DNA of 64,000 nucleotides from Tretioscincus oriximinensis (GCA_022410635.1 JAJVDF010000160.1:699535-763534); one strand, 5' to 3'. Shown: positions 39,710-53,020, numbered from the stretch's first letter. The notes: generated by a model from the letters alone, not told the origin. Program-made: numbers and translations.

Positions 39710-42539
39710 TTCTTACATATTTAATAAATGTTAATTTAATATACAGTTCAAGATGATACTAAGTTTCATTGAAGTTTTTATAAATTAAAAAAAACATCAA
39801 AAATAAATCCCTCCCAAAAAAAGAAAAACAAAGCAAAAAAACAAGAATATACAGAATATACATAAAGCCATAATAATAGTAGATAAAAAGTACAGAATCT
39901 AGAAATTTCCTTAACTATTAAGGCTGCAGTCACACACATGCTTTTAAACCATCTTCAGCCCAGAGTAATTGAAAACCAGTTTTTTAAAATATCGTTTTAT
40001 TCTGGTTTGCAATCCAGTTCTTCAGAATTGAAGACGGTTAGAATAATTTTATCATTGTGGTTCAAACTATTATTATTTCTATCAAGCCTTGTTTTACAGA
40101 ATGACATCGAGAGAATAAAGGAAAAATTAAATGAAGATGGTTATAACATCTACTAGTTTCATACTTGCAATACGTTAAATGATTTAAGATGAATAAAAAG
40201 AGCAAAAAATACAGAACAAAATGGAACGGAATTTGAAATGCAGTTATTGCCAAAATGTACAAACTGTAACATTTATATGATGCAATGGAAAAACCTAGCC
40301 AAAAGGGCTGAAATTTACCTCCAAGAAGATTTTTAAAAGTTGATGTATAGATGGTAGATGACTCAAGAAAAACTGACTAAATGTATAAATGTGGAAAACC
40401 TAAAGATTTTCTCTTGTACAAGATAGACATAAAACAAGTGAAAATATTTTGGTGATGAATGCATGTGATTATATAAAAGATGCTAAGATTGAAAACACAG
40501 ATGAAAGCAGAATACNTTTTACTGAGATTTCTGGATGGAGCATTGGAAAGGATGTATGGAAGAGTCTGGGATGGTTTAGACATCCATAAAGGTTCTGGAA
40601 ACAACCCAGTTTTGTGAAAAAATGAGAAATGAATTTGCGTTCTGTTTGTCTGTTTCTGAACTCTACGATGCTCACAGCCATGATATCAACATTGCCTGTT
40701 AACATTCCTCCTTGGGAATTTTGTGCAAGTCTGCTAAATCACAATTAAATCTCTGAAACTGGGAAGGCTGTTTAGTACAGATGAACATGTCGAAAAAGAT
40801 CTGGTGTTTTTAGACCAAAGTTGTGACTCATAAAAAAAAAACCCTAAATGTGAACCTGTGCAAGTACCATTGCAAGACATTCTTTGCAGCCATTCTCCTC
40901 TGGCATATCAGCTGCATCATCTATGGGGTGGCTTCCCTTCTGCTGATTAGTTAACTAGTTGAAACATTTTTGTANGAGGCTCCTCCCCATTCGCTCTTTT
41001 CCTACATACAATCTCTGCTCTCTCTCCATCACTGCTTGCCAGCATAGCATACCCAAAATAATAAAGTAAATAACTTAAAATAAAATAAAGAGGGGAAATG
41101 AATGTTCTTTACTCAATTATTGTTTTCTTTCGCACAACAGAACAAACTTCAAATGGTAAGCTATTCTTGTTCTGCTGCTTTTACTTTTGATATTCCCACA
41201 GCATACAACTGCACAGGCTAAACAGATGTGAATTAGGAGTAGATTTTTCTCTTGATTCAAAATGGCTGAGATAACATTTTATTTCGCAGCCTCCCAGACT
41301 AGCAGCCAGAAAAAGCTTGAGACCAAGGGATTTTGAAATAATCTTTTGATTAACTGAAGTCAATTTTCCTAAGTGCTGGTGGCTCTGAGAAACTGGTTCT
41401 ATCAGAGATCCCTAGGGATCCATTATGTATTCAAGGCAGTAATGAAAGAATTACTTTAGAGTTTCTCTTCTTTTTAAGAAAGGAAAAATTGTAGAACGTA
41501 TTTTCCCAGAGTTTAGTTTTTTTTTTAAATATGCCTTCCAGAAAGCGTTTATTTCACTGATCTGATCTTTCTGCTGTGTTTTGCTCTTTTCACATCTCAA
41601 GCAGAGTATTTTATAAATATGGTACCTATTTTTATCTGTAGTATAAAAATAATATTTTCTGTGTTTTCATGGTATTCAAAATCTAGCTTCCAATTTTNAT
41701 TATTTCACACTATCTAATAGTAGAATAAACCTCATTATGTGCAGTGGTTCAGCCAAGTAGTCTCAGTTCATGTTGGTTCAGCCACAGGCCAAACTCAAGA
41801 ACTTAGGAAGATCTTGAAGCTGATCTGTCATGACAAGTTGTTTACCTAGCTGCTCTTGCCATTGGTGGTATGGAAGAATTAGTAATAGTACTCCAAAGTG
41901 GCTCAGATCATNTGAAGTTCAGAATGTATTCTCAAACACACTATGCAGACATCCTAGTCCAAGTTAATCCAATGTTTGTACCTAGATCAACCCTAGACAC
42001 AATGGTGTAAATGCTTACGGACAAATATTTTCNAAGCAGGTGTATTAAACCTTGACCTTCTTCTACTGACCATCGACTACACCTTTTTGTAATAGTTCTT
42101 TTTCCTCTGGTTGCATGTCTGTGGTTGCATATCCTTCTGTTGTTCAGTTATGAAGTTCTATACTTGATGACCTCATGGTAAGGCACACCAGGCTCACTCA
42201 TTCTGGATGTCTGCCCCAGCTCATGTTTGTCACTTCCTTAACACTATTATCACTTTGTTCTCTGATCTCCCCTTATTATTTTTGCCTTCAGTCTCCCACA
42301 AAACGAGATATTTTCTAATGAGTTCCCTCACTATGTGGATGCCATACACCCTCACCATTATGCAGGGGTCAGGCTAGGCAAATTACAAGTTCTAACTCCT
42401 AGATATGGAAGAGTGGAATTTTGAGGGTGATATTTCTGAAGAAGATGTCTGTGAGCAAGCATTTGTTGCATTGCGCCTGNTCAGAAGTACTTGGAAGTAC
42501 GCCTGGGGTGTGTGTGAATGGGTGGGGAGGGTTTGGGGG
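39710..42539. other. AT-rich intergenic DNA
   Basis: Contains a MITE-type member at about 39918-40050 (ctgcagtcacacacatgc, then ttcttcagaattgaagac). The remainder to 42539 shows no exon or named repeat. Confidence 0.4.
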
Positions 42540-42650
42540 TCACTGTTTTTAACTGTTACGCTATTTTAATGTTGTAAGCCGCCCTGCGACCTTAGGGTGA
42601 AGGGCGGGATAAAAGTACTAAAAAATAAATAAATAAAATAAATAAATAAG
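42540..42650 (+). repeat. SINE-like repeat, diverged relative of 5184
   Basis: gttgtaagccgccctgcgac, agggcgggataaaag and an (aaat)n tail. The same block recurs at 43941 only because of the exact duplication. Confidence 0.65.
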
Positions 42651-45329
42651 AGATGGGCTTTAGGCTGTTTTTCTAACTGCAGTTTCATGGTTATTGTTAC
42701 ACCTACCGTTTGGTTCTGGTGACCTGGAAAATTCAAAGCTTCAAATATCTGGGTAAATGAAATTATACTCAACCAAGGAAAGCAATACCTTGCCAACTAT
42801 GAGGTGGCAAATGCAGACAGCCTGTAATTACATGCCTTTCAGGCCATTGTGCTTCTATGTTATCTTCTACAGTCTTTCCTTTTAAAAGGAGGCAACATGT
42901 CTAAGCAGCACTATTTAAAGTCTGGCATCCCCCTAGATTGCTTGTTTCCCCTTTAGCAACAGTAAAAACCATATCAGACACTGGAAACCTAGGAAATATT
43001 GGTTGCTTGTTTTTATTGCTCCCCTTAGATGATAGTGAATACAAAGTTGGTGATAAGATTAACTCTGTAGACATATAAAGCAAATTATTTAATCCTTTTT
43101 ATATAAGAACTTTCCTTCTTTCTAGTCCTCTTAACTTATGGATCAATGGTTCAGGTTTTTCATTTCTTATGCTTAACTCTGAATCTTCTCCTGTATCAAT
43201 TTGTTTTGATTTGATTATAATTTCTCCCAATCCTCCTAGCTCCAATTTCTGACTTTAATCAGGCTACTTATTCCTTGAGTTCTTCTAATTATTTAATTAT
43301 TCAGCGGTTCACGCTCCATTATTCAATTTCATTCTGGACGTGTCTTTTAACTACTATGAACTTTGGATTCTCTTTAGACTTTCCATTATTGCTTTCTTTG
43401 GCAAGGTCCACATAATCCCTTTGGACCGCGCCAGATGAGAGTGGTGTGTGTGGTGTCCACACTCCATGATAACTCCATAACTCTACACTCCATAATAAAA
43501 AGGCAACAAAATGCTCAAGTGTTTGGAACTTCTCCATTATGCAACATCCAGATTGCAATNTCTGGATCTCTTCAGGCTTGAAAAACAGTGTTTAAGAGGT
43601 GATCTGAACATAAGAACATAAGAAGAGCCATACTGGATCTTGCCACAGTCCATCTAGTTCAGCATTCTGTCCCACACAGAGGCCCACCAGATGCACCTGG
43701 GCAGTCTGAACAGAGGAAAGCAAAATATGCACCTGTTCATGACTCCCTGCAAATGACATTTCAGGAGTCCTACCTGTTGCTCCATCTCGGAGGCAACATC
43801 CATCCTAGTACCCTTGGTGTCCATAAACCTGTCTAGTCCTGTCTTGAAACTATCCAAGCTATTAGCTACCACCACCTCTTCTGGAAGTAAATTCCAGAGA
43901 CGAACGACCCTCTGGGTGAAAAAATATTTTCCTTTGTCTNAACTGTTACGCTATTTTAATGTTGTAAGCCGCCCTGCGACCTTAGGGTGAAGGGCGGGAT
44001 AAAAGTACTAAAAAATAAATAAATAAAATAAATAAATAAGAGATGGGCTTTAGGCTGTTTTTCTAACTGCAGTTTCATGGTTATTGTTACACCTACCGTT
44101 TGGTTCTGGTGACCTGGAAAATTCAAAGCTTCAAATATCTGGGTAAATGAAATTATACTCAACCAAGGAAAGCAATACCTTGCCAACTATGAGGTGGCAA
44201 ATGCAGACAGCCTGTAATTACATGCCTTTCAGGCCATTGTGCTTCTATGTTATCTTCTACAGTCTTTCCTTTTAAAAGGAGGCAACATGTCTAAGCAGCA
44301 CTATTTAAAGTCTGGCATCCCCCTAGATTGCTTGTTTCCCCTTTAGCAACAGTAAAAACCATATCAGACACTGGAAACCTAGGAAATATTGGTTGCTTGT
44401 TTTTATTGCTCCCCTTAGATGATAGTGAATACAAAGTTGGTGATAAGATTAACTCTGTAGACATATAAAGCAAATTATTTAATCCTTTTTATATAAGAAC
44501 TTTCCTTCTTTCTAGTCCTCTTAACTTATGGATCAATGGTTCAGGTTTTTCATTTCTTATGCTTAACTCTGAATCTTCTCCTGTATCAATTTGTTTTGAT
44601 TTGATTATAATTTCTCCCAATCCTCCTAGCTCCAATTTCTGACTTTAATCAGGCTACTTATTCCTTGAGTTCTTCTAATTATTTAATTATTCAGCGGTTC
44701 ACGCTCCATTATTCAATTTCATTCTGGACGTGTCTTTTAACTACTATGAACTTTGGATTCTCTTTAGACTTTCCATTATTGCTTTCTTTGGCAAGGTCCA
44801 CATAATCCCTTTGGACCGCGCCAGATGAGAGTGGTGTGTGTGGTGTCCACACTCCATGATAACTCCATAACTCTACACTCCATAATAAAAAGGCAACAAA
44901 ATGCTCAAGTGTTTGGAACTTCTCCATTATGCAACATCCAGATTGCAATNTCTGGATCTCTTCAGGCTTGAAAAACAGTGTTTAAGAGGTGATCTGAACA
45001 TAAGAACATAAGAAGAGCCATACTGGATCTTGCCACAGTCCATCTAGTTCAGCATTCTGTCCCACACAGAGGCCCACCAGATGCACCTGGGCAGTCTGAA
45101 CAGAGGAAAGCAAAATATGCACCTGTTCATGACTCCCTGCAAATGACATTTCAGGAGTCCTACCTGTTGCTCCATCTCGGAGGCAACATCCATCCTAGTA
45201 CCCTTGGTGTCCATAAACCTGTCTAGTCCTGTCTTGAAACTATCCAAGCTATTAGCTACCACCACCTCTTCTGGAAGTAAATTCCAGAGACGAACGACCC
45301 TCTGGGTGAAAAAATATTTTCCTTTGTCT
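42551..45329. repeat. Exact 1389-bp tandem duplication (probable assembly artefact)
   Basis: 42551-43939 and 43941-45329 look identical at an offset of 1390, including an N at the same place (43560 and 44950). A single N at 43940 forms the junction. The unit runs from the SINE-like repeat through unique DNA into the 3' end of the CR1. Identity that extends to an N argues for duplicated contig sequence rather than a biological event. Confidence 0.9.
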
Positions 45330-47810
45330 GTTCTCACTTTTCTACTCATCAGTTTCAAGGAGTGCCCTCTGATCCTAGTGTTGTGTGATAAAGAAAACAT
45401 TTTTCTCAGACGTTGCAGCCTGACTTCATAAGGGAGGTGCTCCAGACCCTTGATCATTTTTGTTGTCCTTTTCTGCACCTTCTCTAGTTCTACAATATCC
45501 CTCTAGAGATGTGGTGACCAGAATTTAACACAGCAGTCCAAATGTGGCCTCACCACAGATTTATAAAGAGGCAAAACAACATTTGCTGACTTGTTTTTGA
45601 TTCCTTTCCTAATTATCCCCAACTTGGAATTTGCCTTTTTTGCTGCTGCTGCACACTGGCTTGACATCTCCATCGAATTGTCCACCAACACCCCAAGATT
45701 CTTTCCTTGCTTGGTTACAGAAAGCTTGGTTCCCATCAGGTGGTAGGAGTAATTGGGGTTCTTTGCCCCAATATGCATGACCTTGCACTTGTTTAAGTTG
45801 AAGTGCATTTGCCACTTTGATGCCGCCCACTCACCCAATTTCAATAAATCACTCTGGAGTGCCTTACAATCATTTTCAGTTTTCACTACCCTGAACAATT
45901 TAGTGTCGTCAGCAAACTTGGCTACTTCACTATTCACCTCGGCATCCAGATCATTTATAAATATATTGAAAAGCAAGGATCCCAGTACATACCCCTGGGG
46001 TACCCCACTTCTTACCTCTTTCCACTCAGAAAACTGCCCATTTAATACTACCCTCTGTTTTCTACCTTTTAGCCAGTTTCCAATCCAGGACAAAGTCTGT
46101 CCTCTTACACCATGAGTGTGGTGCTTTTTAGGAGCCTTTGATGAGGAACTTTATCAAAAGCCTTTTGAAAATCTAGATAGACAATATCAATTGTATCCCC
46201 TTTAGCTACATGTTTGTTAACACTCTCAAAGTTAGTAAGGCATGATTTATCTTTGCAGAAGCCATGCTGAGTTTCATTCAGCAATGAGTGCTTCTCCATG
46301 TGTTTAGTAATTTTGTCCTTAATTATGATTTACAACACTTTTACCTGGAACTGATGTTAAACTGACGGGTCTATAATTTCTAGGATCACTCCGCGATCCT
46401 TTTTTGAAGATTGGTGTTGCGTTAGCTACCCTCCAATCTACTGGTACTATGCCTGATCTTAAGGAAAGATTAAATATTTTGGTTAGAAGTTTAGCAATTT
46501 CACATTTGAGTTCTTTAAGAATTCTTTGGTGAATGCCATGTGGCCCTGGGGATTTATAAATGTTCAGCTTATTAAGGCTAGCAAGGACCTCCTCCCTTGT
46601 TATCTCTATCCAGTTTAATTTCTCTGGTGTTCTTCCTGAGAAGACTAAATCTGCTGTGGGTAAATACCCTCTGTCTTCTTTAGTGAAAACTGAAGCAAAA
46701 AATTCATTTAGCCTCTCTGCAATCTCCATGTCCTCCTTGATTATGCTCTTTTGTCCATTGCTATCTAGTGGTTCGACTGCTTTCATGATAGGATTCTTAT
46801 TTCTGATGTATTTGAAAAAGTCCTTATTTCTTTTAATATTCTTTGCAATGTGCTCCTCAAAGTTTTTCTTCGCATCCCTGATTACCACCTTGCATTTGGT
46901 TTGCCACAGTTTGTGTTCCCTTCTGTTCTCCTCACTAGGATAAAAGCCTTCCACTTTTAAAATGAGTTTCCCTTCATTCTAATTACTTCCCTTACTGCAG
47001 AAGTAAGCTATACGGGTGTCTTCTTGGACTTGGCGGAACCCTTTCATCTCTTGGGAATACATTTTATTTGAGTTTCCAATATTGTATTTGCAAACAATTT
47101 CCACACTTTTTGAAGGGACTGGACTTATCTCACTTTCCCTGTTAATTTTCTTTTTACCATTTTCCTCATTTTGGGAAAAAATCCTTTGTGAAAGTTGAAG
47201 GTTTCTGTGTTAAAATGGCTTGACAATATTATATACATGTTCAAGTTGAAAGTTATTGTGGTCACTGTTTCCTATGGGATCAGTTACAGTTGCAGCTTGA
47301 ATCAGGTCCTGTTCATTACTTAGGACTAAATGTAGGATTCCCTTGCCACTGGTTGATTTTAAAACCACCTGCTCTAGGAAGCAATCAGTTAGCATGTCTA
47401 AGAATTTTATTTCTTTTTCATGAGTTGAACAAGAGTTTGCCCAATCAATGTGTGGATAGTTGAAGTCTCCAATTACTACTACCATTCCCATTTAGGAAGC
47501 TTCAATGACCTCATGTTCCAAATGAGTATCTCTTTCAGGTGTTTGGTTAGAAGGCCGGTATTAGACTTGAGTTTTGACCTGATAATGTTATCCACAGTGC
47601 TTCTGTGGATGGGTCTGTTTTACCTGGAAATTCCAGTTCGTAGGATTCAATCTCTTCTTTAACATATAAGGCTATACTAGAACTCCCTTTTCTATCTTTT
47701 CTGTATAGTTTGTAACTTGGGATTATTGTAACCCATTGGTTTTCTTCTGTCCACCAGGTTTCAATTATGCCAATAATATCGACATTATTGTCGTTCACTA
47801 AGCATTCCAA
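45044..47810 (-). pseudogene. CR1 ORF2 (endonuclease-reverse transcriptase), frameshifted
   Basis: Endonuclease: DIIGIIETWWTEENQW, YKLYRKDRKG, VVVIGDFNYPHIDW and the end motif NSDHNNF, with the catalytic-type D/H pair. RT: YKSPGPHGIHQRILKEL, ATPIFKKGSRSDPRNYRPVS, IVYLDFQKAFDKVPH (motif A), SGVPQGYVLG and FADDTKLF (motif C, with F for the usual Y). C-terminal: LPYEVRLQRL and FFTQRVVRLWNLLPEEVV. At least four frame breaks separate the parts. The last part, about 45044-45329, is repeated at 43654-43939 by the duplication. Confidence 0.88.
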
Positions 47811-48057
47811 CTCCCCTATTTTTGTTCAGAGGCTTCTGACATTTGCATACAGGCATTTATATGCCCTTCTCCAGTGCAGGTTTGGTCCCGTATATTTGTG
47901 AGAAACCACAGTTTGCTCATTACAGCTTTTTACTAGAATACTACATCCAGGTTCCTCCTCCGATACTACATTATCTGCATAATTCTGTTCCTCAGCAATT
48001 GCATTTACACTATCTTGAACTGGATGCTGCCAGTCCCTGTCGGCTTCCCCCCAGATA

Positions 48058-49012
48058 TCAGTTTAAAAGCTGCTCTGCAACCTTTTTAATATTAAGCACC
48101 AGCAGTCTGGTTCCATCTTGATTCAAGTGCAACCCATCCCTTATGTACAGGTATGGCCTGTCCCAAAATGTCCCCCAGTTCCTGACAAATCTAAATCCTT
48201 CCTCACGACACCACAGCCTCATCCACACATTGAAGCTTCTAATCTCTTCCTGTCTAACTGGTCCTGCGCATGGAACAGGTAGCATTTCAGAAAATGCTAC
48301 CTTGGAGGTCCTGGATTTCAATCGTCTGCCTAGCAACCTAAATTTGGCTTCCAGGACTCCCCGCTTGGCTCTCCCAATGCTGTTGGTACCAACATGTACC
48401 ACAACAGCCGGCTCCACGCCAGCACTGTCTAACAGCCTATCTAGATGTAGTGTGATGTCCGCAACCTTAGCACTTAGCAAGTTACCATGTGGTCATCACA
48501 CCATTGCACACCCTCCTCTCTATATGCCTAATAATTGAATTGCCCACTACAAGAAGCCCCCCTCCCTCAACCCTTGGAGGACTATCCTCAGTACAAGAGG
48601 ATACCGGCACATCTTCTAAGGAAAGGGTCCCCACTGAGGGAAGCTGTCCCTCTTCCCCACTCTGATGTCCTCTCTGCCTGAGACTCTCATTGTCCAAGGC
48701 AGCTGGAGGCCTGCACTCCCAGGAATGGGATGCTCCTACTGCATCCCTGGAGGTCTCGTCCTGATGCCTATTTCTCTCTCTCTGCTTCTTCAGATCAGCT
48801 ACCTTGGCCTCAAGGGAAGAAACACGTTCCCTGAGAGCCAGGAGCTCCTTGCACCAAACACACATCCGTGACTTCTCACCAGCAGGTAGATAGTCATACA
48901 TCTGACAGTGCAAAACACTGGGAAGCCCCCTTCCCCCAGCTGGCTCTCTACCTTCATTCCTAATATATTTATATTTTACTTTTATTACTATTAAAATTAT
49001 CTTCTGTTTCAA
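48058..49012 (-). pseudogene. CR1 ORF1 with SGNH/GDSL esterase-like domain
   Basis: The N-terminal part has a Cys pair (CVWCKEL) and a heptad stretch LRERVSSLEAKVADLKKQ (coiled coil). The esterase part has VVGNSIIRHIE (nucleophile Ser block), VVVHVGTNSIGRAKRG (block III) and DGLHLNQDGTRLL (catalytic D..H block). A one-base frameshift near 48480 separates the first block from the rest. Such ORF1 esterases are known in CR1/L2-clade LINEs. The N-terminal boundary is uncertain. Confidence 0.8.
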
Positions 49013-49129
49013 GATCCTTTAGTTATGGTTATAATCCAAGATATTTTTAGTAAAACTATTAAAATTATTCCTTTAGTATATGTTATGACGTGAATTTTCT
49101 TACAATATTTTAAAATATATTGTAAATCT

Positions 49130-49545
49130 GATGATGGACAAGATGACTAGAGAAAAAATATTTTGCCTATTGCATATTAGAATGAGGGGCACTCTTGCCG
49201 ATAGCCAGGAGAGATAGGATGGACAAAGGGAAATACTGTATTTTTTCAAATTTCAGAGTCATCAGTCTAAAGAATTTACTTCCAGATGAGGTGGTGATAG
49301 CAACCAGCTTGGACAACTTTAAGATAGAATTAAACAAATTCTTGAAGGATAACTTGTCTCAGTGNCTACTAAAATAAATGCCTAGATACGACCTCCTAGG
49401 TGGAGTAGCATTTTCCTAATGCCTTTTACAGAAAGTTAAGAAAAGATGAAAGTTTTGCTTCCTTCTTCTGCTTCAGAATGTCAAGAGCATCTTGTGAGAC
49501 AGAATGCTGGACTGAATAGGTTTTGGGTTGATTCTGCACAGCTCC
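49130..49545 (+). mobile_element. CR1-type 3' fragment
   Basis: atggacaaagggaaatactg, tttacttccagatgaggtgg, acaactttaagatagaatta and the end gaatgctggactgaataggt follow the CR1 3' region in the + direction. It abuts the 5' end of the large CR1. Confidence 0.65.
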
Positions 49546-49552
49546 TCTTAAT

Positions 49553-49975
49553 GTAACGGATAACTTTGGAATCTAACTGTTCTGCCCCCCCCCCCCAGCT
49601 GTTTCTCTATTTTGGGTGTCGTTTTAATGTCAGGGACAGAAGGTGAAACTCTCAGACTCAGTTCAAACAAAAAAGGGTTTATTTTTAAATGCAAAAATAA
49701 AAGTAGAAAACTGTTCCCTCCCAAGTCTTTTTTAAATACTTGCTTTTTAGGTTTCTTGGAGTTGTCTTCTTCTTTGACTGAGAGTTTCTTTTACCACTAT
49801 GACATTTGAAACTTGCTTTCATCAGGTCTGCTACACCCAAAATGAAGCTTAACTGGGAAGAAGAGGAAATATAACTGAAACTAAGGACCTCCCTCCAGAA
49901 TTCTTAAGTCCCACTTAGGGGTGACTAGATAAAATAAAAGGGGATTAATAGAGGTCTCTGGGGGCATGACACTAA
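49553..49975 (-). mobile_element. Possible LTR-like sequence
   Basis: gttcaaacaaaaaagggttt followed by attttta gives a minus-strand AATAAA-type signal, and the ends tgtaacgg...ggcatgaca would be TG...CA. A poly(C) run lies at 49587-49599. No clear TSD, so support is weak. Confidence 0.3.
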
Positions 49976-50300
49976 CATTTGGGGGACGTTGAGCTGCCTA
50001 CTATCATTGTGGAGCCCCCCATAAACCAGTTAAAAAGCTTTTGTAAAGCGCACAGTAGTGGGACTTTGCACACATAGCAAGAAGTCAAGCGAGATTTAAC
50101 CAAACAGGATAAATCGCTCAAAGAGGAGGCTGGAAGCCATGTGAGAGCAAGGAGAAGTTCTAGAGCATTTAAAGACAGTTCTCTCATGGATCTTACAGGC
50201 AGCCATGTGGATTATCACACGTATGTGTGGATGGAATCGCAATTTATTTATTTTGGGATAACGGTAAAATGCGAAAAAAGCAGCTTGTGCAGATGCAGCC

Positions 50301-50480
50301 TTAGTTGCAAACTTTCTTCAGTCCTGAAAAATGAGTTTAATCAATTTTCTCTGGACAAAACTAGGGGAAAAACCTGATTAATTTCATTCTTCAGCCCTTA
50401 AGAATGAGGTTAATCAGGGTTTGTTTTTTTCTAGCTTAGTCCAGAAAAAATTGATTAAACACAGTGTGACCAGGACCTAA
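50301..50480. mobile_element. Inverted-repeat MITE (ttagg...ggtcacac family)
   Basis: Arms tttaatcaattttctctgga (50337) and tccagaaaaaattgattaaa (about 50440-50459) are inverted, as are ctgattaatttcattctt and agaatgaggttaatcag nearer the centre. The right end tgtgaccaggacctaa reads ttaggtcctggtcaca on the minus strand, the end shared with several other copies. Confidence 0.6.
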
Positions 50481-52419
50481 GCATACTTAAGGTTATGTTC
50501 AAGTTTAGCTTTGTTTCTCCATTCTGCATGGTGAGATTTTATATAGATTACTTTTCCATCTATACTGAGTATTTTCTCTTACAGTTTCATTCTAAAATAT
50601 TCTGCAGTCAAACTTGTCCCGTTTTATATATCTTCATTTTATTTGCATTAATTTTAACCTGGTATCATCTCTTCCACTCACTGATAATTATGGCCTTCTG
50701 ATATTTCATAAGCTTCCATAGCCTCGATTAACCTTGTCATAATTTTTTTTACACTTTGCTATGCAGGTCACTGATGAGCCAGTTTCACTACAGCCTTCAG
50801 AGACAGACTCTCTAAAAAGCAAAGCAGCTACATGCCTGTTATTTAAATCTCGATTCTTGATATTTCTGGGTTGTGCTTTCCTCTCCCAGTCATGCCGCTC
50901 TCTCCCTTGAACCTGAGGTCTGGAAAAAAGCCACATCGTGTTGTGACCTAATGGAATATATTATTACTGCTACTGAGGCATGCAGCTAGACTCTAGGTCA
51001 CTATTAAGAGTGACAGGATTCATTATGCACATGTGTATCTTCAAAGAGGAAGGAGTGATGGATCAGAAATTGAATCAAACCTACTTGCTCCGCTTCAAGT
51101 GCTGTTAGTTGGTGTGTTCGAAGGACTGTAACTAGGAAATAATGAGATGAAATTAAGCACAAAGAGATGGTGAATTAATGTGCTTTAAAAAAAAACCTTT
51201 CAAAGCCCAATTAGCCAGCATGCAGGAACAAGCTATGGTAGACAACATTTATGTGAATATGGGGCCAGATTGCTGGAGTTCTTCCCCAGGGGATGAAAAA
51301 TATAACTCCCAATACATTATCGTTTTTCAGCTTCTGAAAGACATTGCAAGCACCAGGCATTTCTATGTCTGGTGTTCAACAAATATTTCTGAACAAGGAT
51401 CATCCAGATTTTACAGGCAGGAGATACAAAAAGTGGATAAAATATTTAAATTAGGCTGACAATGCATTTTCGTCTGTCTTACCGCTTATTCTGCAATTCT
51501 TACTTTTTCAAACTTTTACTTTGCTTGTACCAATCAAGAGGCATTATCCCAAGCACTAAACCATACTCAGTTCTGCAACCTAAGATCTAGAAACTTAGTA
51601 AATTTTGCAAGTCAATATTGCCTTCCATGATTTTTCCCTTTTTATAAAATCCAAAGATGTATCCAGAGGATAGCTTGGAAGAGCCATGGTAGCATCACAA
51701 TGGCTTGTCTGCCCATAGTGCAACAGTAGTGAAGTTTTGTCTCCATATCTCTGCAAAGAATTCTGGAAAATCACTTTCTTGGCGATGGTACAAAGTTACT
51801 ACAAAGAGCTTGCATGAACTATCTAGATTCCTGTGCAAAAGAACTCCAGAATCTGATCTTGGACATGCAATTGCACTATGTTGTCTACATAAAATAGACT
51901 AAAGACTAAAGTAAAGCACAGGATTGAAGATGCATTAAAATTACATTTCGGAATAACACCTTAGACTCTCTCAGAAAAAACAGTGTCAGAATTCATAAAT
52001 GCCACAATCAGCAAACACATAACTGAAAAGTTGCTACTTCCCTGTTAAGAATGTCTTAGTTTATGTTTGAGTATGATGAAGATTCCTCCCATTTTCCTTT
52101 TACACTTTTTCTGATCCTGGCTTTTGGGAAGTTCAAAGTGCTGCAGGCAGTATCGTTCCTTTAGCCCTTCCATGTCTTTGGTGCATATGACAACTGTTCT
52201 TCATGGAGTCACCATTTTCTCAATTTCTCACTACCGATAAGCTGGTTTTCATATCAATCTGTTGAGAGACCACTATCTCTTTATCTCTCTTTTCTGTGCC
52301 AGTCTAGTGTGAATAGGCAAATCACAGATAGCAAAATCATGTGCATTTCTGAAATATTAAAGTCAGAATTAGTGAGGCATTAGAACTTCCTGTTGGCTAG
52401 TGTAAGGGTGTTGAACCAA
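50481..52419. other. Intergenic DNA, nothing recognised
   Basis: No exon or named repeat. The frame at 51178-51459 (93 codons) shows no family motif and starts at a chance ATG. Confidence 0.4.
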
Positions 52420-52509
52420 ATGAAGATGTGCCAAGCCCCCTCTTGCAATCAGTTCCACCTGCTACTTGAACAGGAAGAGTAGATCAATGAAGAACTTTAT
52501 TCATTTTAT

Positions 52510-53020
52510 CCTTGGAAAATAGGATATTTGCTCCTAAATCTTAGGGCGTCTTTGTGGAGCATCCAGGTCTTTACTGTCTTCATGTGTAAAATCATTGGAA
52601 TGGATAGGAGTAGAGATGCGCAACTGAGGTATCATCAGCATTCTGATATTTCACCTCATGCTGATGGATGGCATCTCTATGTAGGTATTAAAAAAGAACA
52701 GAAGGAAGAGATAAGCTCTGTGGGATTCCAGGCTTTGATTGTTCATCACCCACATACAAATTTGGAATCTCCTGCTAAGGAAACACCACTGTTAAAATAT
52801 TGTCTCCAATTCACCAACTCAAAAAGGACACTATGGGGACAGTAATAACAAAAGGCACTGAGAGGTCAAACAAAACCAGATGTATCAAAATATACAAATC
52901 CCAGTCCCTTCAAGATTATTTACCAGCAGAACCAGTGATGTCACCAAATCCCTATTCTGATTAGTAAGCACACAAAGTCTGTTGTTTCTCCAAAGCCTAT
53001 GACCATATCCACACTGTGTG
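52510..53020 (-). mobile_element. Old L2-type LINE relic
   Basis: gaggtatcatcagcattctg, gctctgtgggattccaggc and ggcactgagaggtcaaacaa correspond in order to the L2 text at 58960-59330. No open frame remains. Confidence 0.5.

Larger units (their letters stand above)
44996..49015 (-). mobile_element. Near full-length CR1-type LINE
   Basis: On the minus strand, in order: ORF1 with coiled coil and SGNH-esterase domain (49012-48058), ORF2 endonuclease (about 47810-47210), RT (46954-45503) and C-terminal region (45478-45200), then the 3' end with the short repeat ttcttatgttcttatgttc. All domains are present but broken by frameshifts. It is the reference for several shorter CR1 fragments in the window (3368, 5005, 17632, 28480, 38240). 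Confidence 0.9.

Noticed and set aside
42551..45329. Recent biological tandem duplication
   Set aside because: The internal N is duplicated at the same place and the junction is an N, which fits an assembly error better.
45503..46954. Minus-strand frames of 196 and 211 residues as genes
   Set aside because: Both are pieces of CR1 reverse transcriptase in different frames.
48143..48538. 131-residue plus-strand frame
   Set aside because: Antisense shadow of the CR1 ORF1 esterase region.
51178..51459. 93-residue plus-strand frame
   Set aside because: No family motif, and no neighbouring exon or conserved splice signal.
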